From NCBI GenBank assembly GCA_027886175.1, contig JAJNNQ010000031.1:3434501-3498500 (forward strand): a stretch of 64,000 nt of DNA, written 5' to 3'. This DNA is from Phylloscopus collybita (Eukaryota; Chordata; Aves; Passeriformes; Phylloscopidae). Positions 60,367 through 64,000 of the stretch are shown in pieces. The position numbers and the translations under genes were made by a program. Under the pieces are notes generated by a model. It was not told the DNA's origin. It ran no database searches and saw only the letters and a list, made by a program, of their open reading frames with translations. Within the stretch, counting starts at the first letter, position 1. Every line of letters starts with the position of its first letter.

Positions 60367-62462
60367 GCAATCTTGGGACTTTTCTTCCTTCGCCGTGCCT
60401 TCCCCAAGTACCACACCAAACTTTTTCAAGGTAGATCAGTCCTTTGAAAAAGATAAAGGACCCAGCTCTGATATCACCCTGCAAAATTCCTCAGCCCCCC
60501 CAAGATTTTTCCAAGAGGATGAAGTTCAGGGAACTCCATTTGCATCAACAGGTTTGAACCAGAGTGCAGAGACGGCTGCAGCCCAATTACCTCCCGCCCT
60601 CGGCTGCTGCTGCCTGGCTGAAAGATGCTGGGAGGGGGGGCAGGGGGGTGGAAAATAAAAACACCCAAGCTTAAAAATAAAAAAAAAAAAAAACACAACA
60701 ACAAAACAAACCAGAGAAAGAAATGGCATCGTTGTTGTGGTTGTTGAAAAGGAATCATTATAAAGAAGCTGATACTTTCAGGGGGAGGCCGAGGACTCAC
60801 CCGAATGATCCCAGTTAAGGGCCTTAGCAGAGAGGCGGCTTTAACGGCTCTCTGGAAGTGGTGAGCCTTCCCTGCTTGGCTGGGTTTGAATTGTGTGTTA
60901 CTGCAGTAACATCTCACAAACAGGGACACCCCTCCCCTTAAAAAAAAAAAAAAAAAAACCAAAAAAAACCTGTTTGCTCCCGAAATAGCAGCGCAATTTA
61001 GCAATATTTTGTATCAAGACAATTACATTGTAGTATTATTGTAGTCTTAGTACCTCATTAAAACAAAAAAATGTTAAATCCTTGTTTTGTTGAACACAAG
61101 AGATGAATAGTAAATATTGATTTAGAATGAATGCAAACATTTCCCTAGGAGTGGATAATTACAGCCTTTCTATGCAAAACACTTATATTTGAAGAAGCAC
61201 TTCACTTACTTTGCCATGTGGTATACATTCTTTAGTACATTTTAAATTATACGTTGTCCTGGACAGTGTCTGCTCTATAATTTCTTGTGTCTCTACACCA
61301 GAGTCAGTATGTAATTTTAAACTGCAAACTTTCTGCCAACGAGAAGGGGAGAACAAGCTTAACTCTTTCCCTTAGCTGGGCTCAGAAATCAATTCAGACT
61401 GCACACATAGTCCTACGACCAGCGAGCTCAGGGCTGGAGCAGCAAGGAACAAGTTTGGGGTAGCTGGAATTTAACAAAGATGCTGCTGCTCCCAGCAGTC
61501 CTCGTTTTCACACGGCATTTTCTGATTACGTCCGAGGCTCCATGTGCTCCAGTTTCCAGCCAGATCACAAGGAGTCCAAAAGTTTAAACAAAAAAAACCC
61601 CTCAACTTCCAGAGAATTCACAAATGAACTGAACATGGGAAAAAGAGCACTAAGGATGAGCGCATTTGAATGTGTGTTTCAAGGAAATAATTTATTCTAA
61701 TTATTTTGGCATTCAGGTGGGCAGTTCCTTTGCAGACTGACATGGGAGAGACTCAGCTCATTCTAAGGAGGGCCAGGCATCCATAGAGTGCCTCAGGAAA
61801 GTAGAGAGCAGAGTTTATACTCCAAACTCTGTAACCCTTGTCAGGCATTTTAAACCATGTATGTCTATTGGGTTGAAACACTGGAATATAAATTCATAAT
61901 CAGGCAACATGAATATGAACACAATATGCCCCTGTAATAACTTGAGAGATTAATCCAAATGAGTTATGAATTTTGTTATCTTATATAAGCACAAGCACCC
62001 TCCCTGCATATATTTCATGGGCCAAGTTTTCCAAACCTGGGACCTTGCACCTAAATGACATTTTTTTTCATAAATATTCACACCCTCATCTCCCCATCCC
62101 AAAACAGAGAAAAGCTTAAATGGATATTTAAACTCATCCTAGTTTAAGCAGCATTTAAGGATGCATTTGAAGCCCCTTGACACATCATGCAAGGAGAGGG
62201 TTCTGTGTGTTGCTGGATGCAGAAACTTCAGGCCCCACAGAAGATTAGAGACTGTGGTTAATTCGTTGCAGTAATGAGCAGAGCAATGGCACTCAAAGGA
62301 AGAGCAAACAAGCGATGAATGTGATTCCAGACATTGACCACAAATTGCATTGACTCACCCAGCACTGGATAAAGCACAGCCCTGGCAGGAGGCTCTTACA
62401 TGTGCCATATACTCTGGATTTCTCCAACTTTTTCTGCAAGACTTACAAAGCAGGCTGCAACT
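60367..62462. other. Unique noncoding stretch with a perfect palindrome
   Basis: Simple A-runs near 60678-60693 and 60940-60958. The 60770-60925 part is a mixed-composition, CpG-bearing block containing the 16-bp palindrome 60896-60911. The 176-codon frame at 60474-61004 (-) crosses both A-runs and is spurious. The 60990-61330 part is AT-rich and repeat-free. Confidence 0.4.
60896..60911. repeat. Perfect 16-bp palindrome
   Basis: TGTTACTG directly abuts CAGTAACA, centred on a PstI-type CTGCAG. The half-site GTTAC/GTAAC resembles sites of several dimeric transcription factors, which is only suggestive. Confidence 0.92.
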
Positions 62463-62719
62463 ACAGGACAAGAGGAAACTGCCTCAGGCTGTGCCAGGGG
62501 AGGTTCAAGTTGGACAATGGGAAGAATTTTTTCTCTGAAAAGATGGTCAAGCTTCCCAGGAGGTGGTGGAGTCACCATCCCTGGAGGTGTCCAAGGAATG
62601 ACTGGATATGACACTCAGTGTTCTGGTTTAATTGAAGAGGTGGAGATCAGTCAAAGGTTGGATTCACTGACCCTGGAGGTCTTTTCCGACCTTAATGATT
62701 TTATGTTTCATGATTCTAC
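62463..62719 (+). mobile_element. CR1 LINE, 3' end fragment (sense)
   Basis: A 257-bp tail with 'acaggacaagaggaaactgc' (62463-62482), 'tgccaggggaggttcaagtt' (62492-62511), 'aggaggtggtggagtcacca', 'tccctggaggtgtccaagga', 'ctggaggtcttttccgacct' and a recognisable terminal repeat 'tgattttatgtttcatgatt' (62697-62716). The overlapping + strand frames (to 134 codons) are CR1 tail sequence outside the element's reverse-transcriptase ORF. Confidence 0.93.
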
Positions 62720-64000
62720 AGGCCTTACATCCACACATGTACACTGGCACACTTGTGTTTTCTCACAAAAGCACGTCCCAGTGTTACTCCTGCTGGATTT
62801 TTAGCCAGGAAACTCCTCGACTATCTACTACTGTACAAAAAAGTTAAATACAGGTGAGGGAAATATTGTTGTATTACGGCAGAGATGGAGGGAGGGGAAA
62901 GATAAATTTGAAATAAAATAGATTTTACAATTTCAAAATAGTTCCCTGGACAGGGGAGAAGGGGAGAATGAAGAAAAAAAAACAAAACAACAAAACCCAA
63001 ACGAAAACATATCAAAACAAAATACAGCAAGTTCTAAAAGAAACAGCAAAAGATTGCTGGGAAAAGCAATGAAATGCTGATGCCCCTTATTTTCTCCAAG
63101 ATCTTTCTCATGAGCCTCACACTTCACCCACCACCAAACCCTTTCCATGGTGAGGTTTTATCAGGCAGCTGATCATAAGGAGACACATTTCCCTAACGTG
63201 TGCTTCCTTAGCACAGCTCTGTACTTCCCGAGAAGCTTAGCAGAGCATTAAGGCAAGAGACTTCAATCCTGTGGGCAAAGTTATGTGTCTACAAGGAAAA
63301 TATTCAACCTCCCCCCTTGGCACCCACCCCTGTGCTCTTTGGAGGCAGCCCCATCTCCAAAGCAGCACCCAGGATAGTCCTGCTCGGAGTGGGACTGAAG
63401 AAACCTTCCACTGGAATTTACTGGCTTTAAAATTGCCTCTTCCCTTTGCCCCCTATTCCACAGATTTGCATAACCATAGGGGAAAAGACGACACGAGATA
63501 AAAATAAATGCGGCCACCGCGGATCCCAAAACCAAGGGGAAAGTGTCAGGGCAGTGTTTTGCTTTGGGTTTTAGTGGAGACAAAATAACTGAAACTACTA
63601 GGAAAGATAGTGCATGACTAAGAAAATTCCCTGAGCAATCAGAGGATGTGTTCTCAGCTTTTTTACATTCTAGTTTTATTTTCTCACAGCAATGAAATAG
63701 GATGAGATTGGAGTCCCATGACCAAGCTGGCGCAATCCACGCACCCTACCTGGATAATCACGGAGTGTAAATCATCATTTTATAAGAATTTAACTTTTCA
63801 GCTTCCAACATAATCATACGTAGTGGTGAGGGGGGCCACTAATCACGACAAAAAATATACTTCAGTTTCTTTGTTGAAGTGCCAACTCCAATAAGTTCTC
63901 CGAGTGAAATTAAATGCGTGCTCTTATTCCAAACCACAGTTTCCCCCTGGGATGGCCCGATCTCAAGTGGGGGCTGAAAGGCCAGTTGTACCACAGCCCA
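62720..64000. other. Unique noncoding stretch to the window edge
   Basis: No interspersed repeat is recognised. A-rich CAAAA-type sequence lies at about 62970-63000, and an octamer-type ATTTGCAT at 63464-63471 is followed by a short CpG-bearing stretch ('aatgcggccaccgcggatcc', 63506-63525). No exon is recognised. Confidence 0.4.

Noticed and set aside
60474..61004. 176-codon minus-strand frame
   Set aside because: Crosses two poly(A) tracts and gives poly(Phe) segments; no ATG-supported gene structure.
1..64000. CRISPR array, operon, phage or bacterial mobile system
   Set aside because: No direct-repeat/spacer pattern, no dense coding and no ribosome-binding-site-preceded genes; CR1 content and composition are those of a bird genome.
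1..64000. tRNA, rRNA or snRNA genes
   Set aside because: No cloverleaf with intact A and B boxes and no rRNA core motifs were seen on visual reading; a tRNAscan-SE or Infernal run would be decisive.
1..64000. Endogenous retrovirus or full LTR
   Set aside because: No paired long terminal repeats, primer-binding site or gag/pol-like frames were recognised; solitary old LTRs could still be missed without a library search.

Overview
The window looks like 64 kb of vertebrate intergenic or deep-intronic DNA, most likely from a bird. The main evidence is at least a dozen truncated 3' ends of CR1 (Chicken Repeat 1) LINEs in both orientations. Several keep traces of the terminal ATTCTATG-type repeat and have no poly(A) tail. 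No Alu, B1 or L1 copies are visible. The wording of the commonest CR1 group resembles copies I know from songbirds, so a passerine is my guess, but that is inference.

I find no protein-coding gene, recognisable exon, tRNA, rRNA, CRISPR array or complete transposon. Open reading frames are short (179 codons at most). Many start with GTG or TTG, run through homopolymers, or are translations of CR1 antisense DNA. The window is best read as a gene desert or a very long intron.

Layout. From 1 to 9 kb there is unique AT-rich DNA with an ancient MIR/CORE-type SINE (about 611-770), a degraded CR1 near 4.5 kb, a good sense CR1 at 6.65-6.98 kb and an antisense CR1 at 9.0-9.3 kb. From 9 to 25 kb there are almost no interspersed repeats: a CpG-richer patch at 11.4-11.9 kb, long poly(T) tracts at 14.5 and 17.0 kb, one CR1 scrap at 16.1 kb and a sober AT-rich block near 22.3-22.6 kb that could be a conserved noncoding element. 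From 25 to 36 kb CR1 is densest, with five or six copies, A/T fold-back tracts near 27-28 kb and a GC-rich patch at 29.2-29.9 kb. From 36 to 48 kb the DNA is unique apart from a MIR-like piece at 41.0 kb, CR1 copies at 45.7 and 46.8 kb, poly(T) at 42.7 kb and a strongly strand-asymmetric T/G block at 47.64-47.86 kb. From 48 to 64 kb there are two small CpG clusters (49.1 and 54.1-54.4 kb), a (TA)n microsatellite at 56.8 kb, another MIR-like piece at 58.9 kb and CR1 pieces at 53.9, 60.3 and 62.5 kb.

No genes work together here. Any function would be regulatory (enhancers, small CpG-rich promoters of unannotated noncoding transcripts) or structural. I found no clear new biological system. The items most worth checking are the three ancient SINE pieces, the candidate conserved blocks, the CpG clusters, the perfect palindromes, and the unusual number of long A/T homopolymers, which could be biological or an assembly effect.
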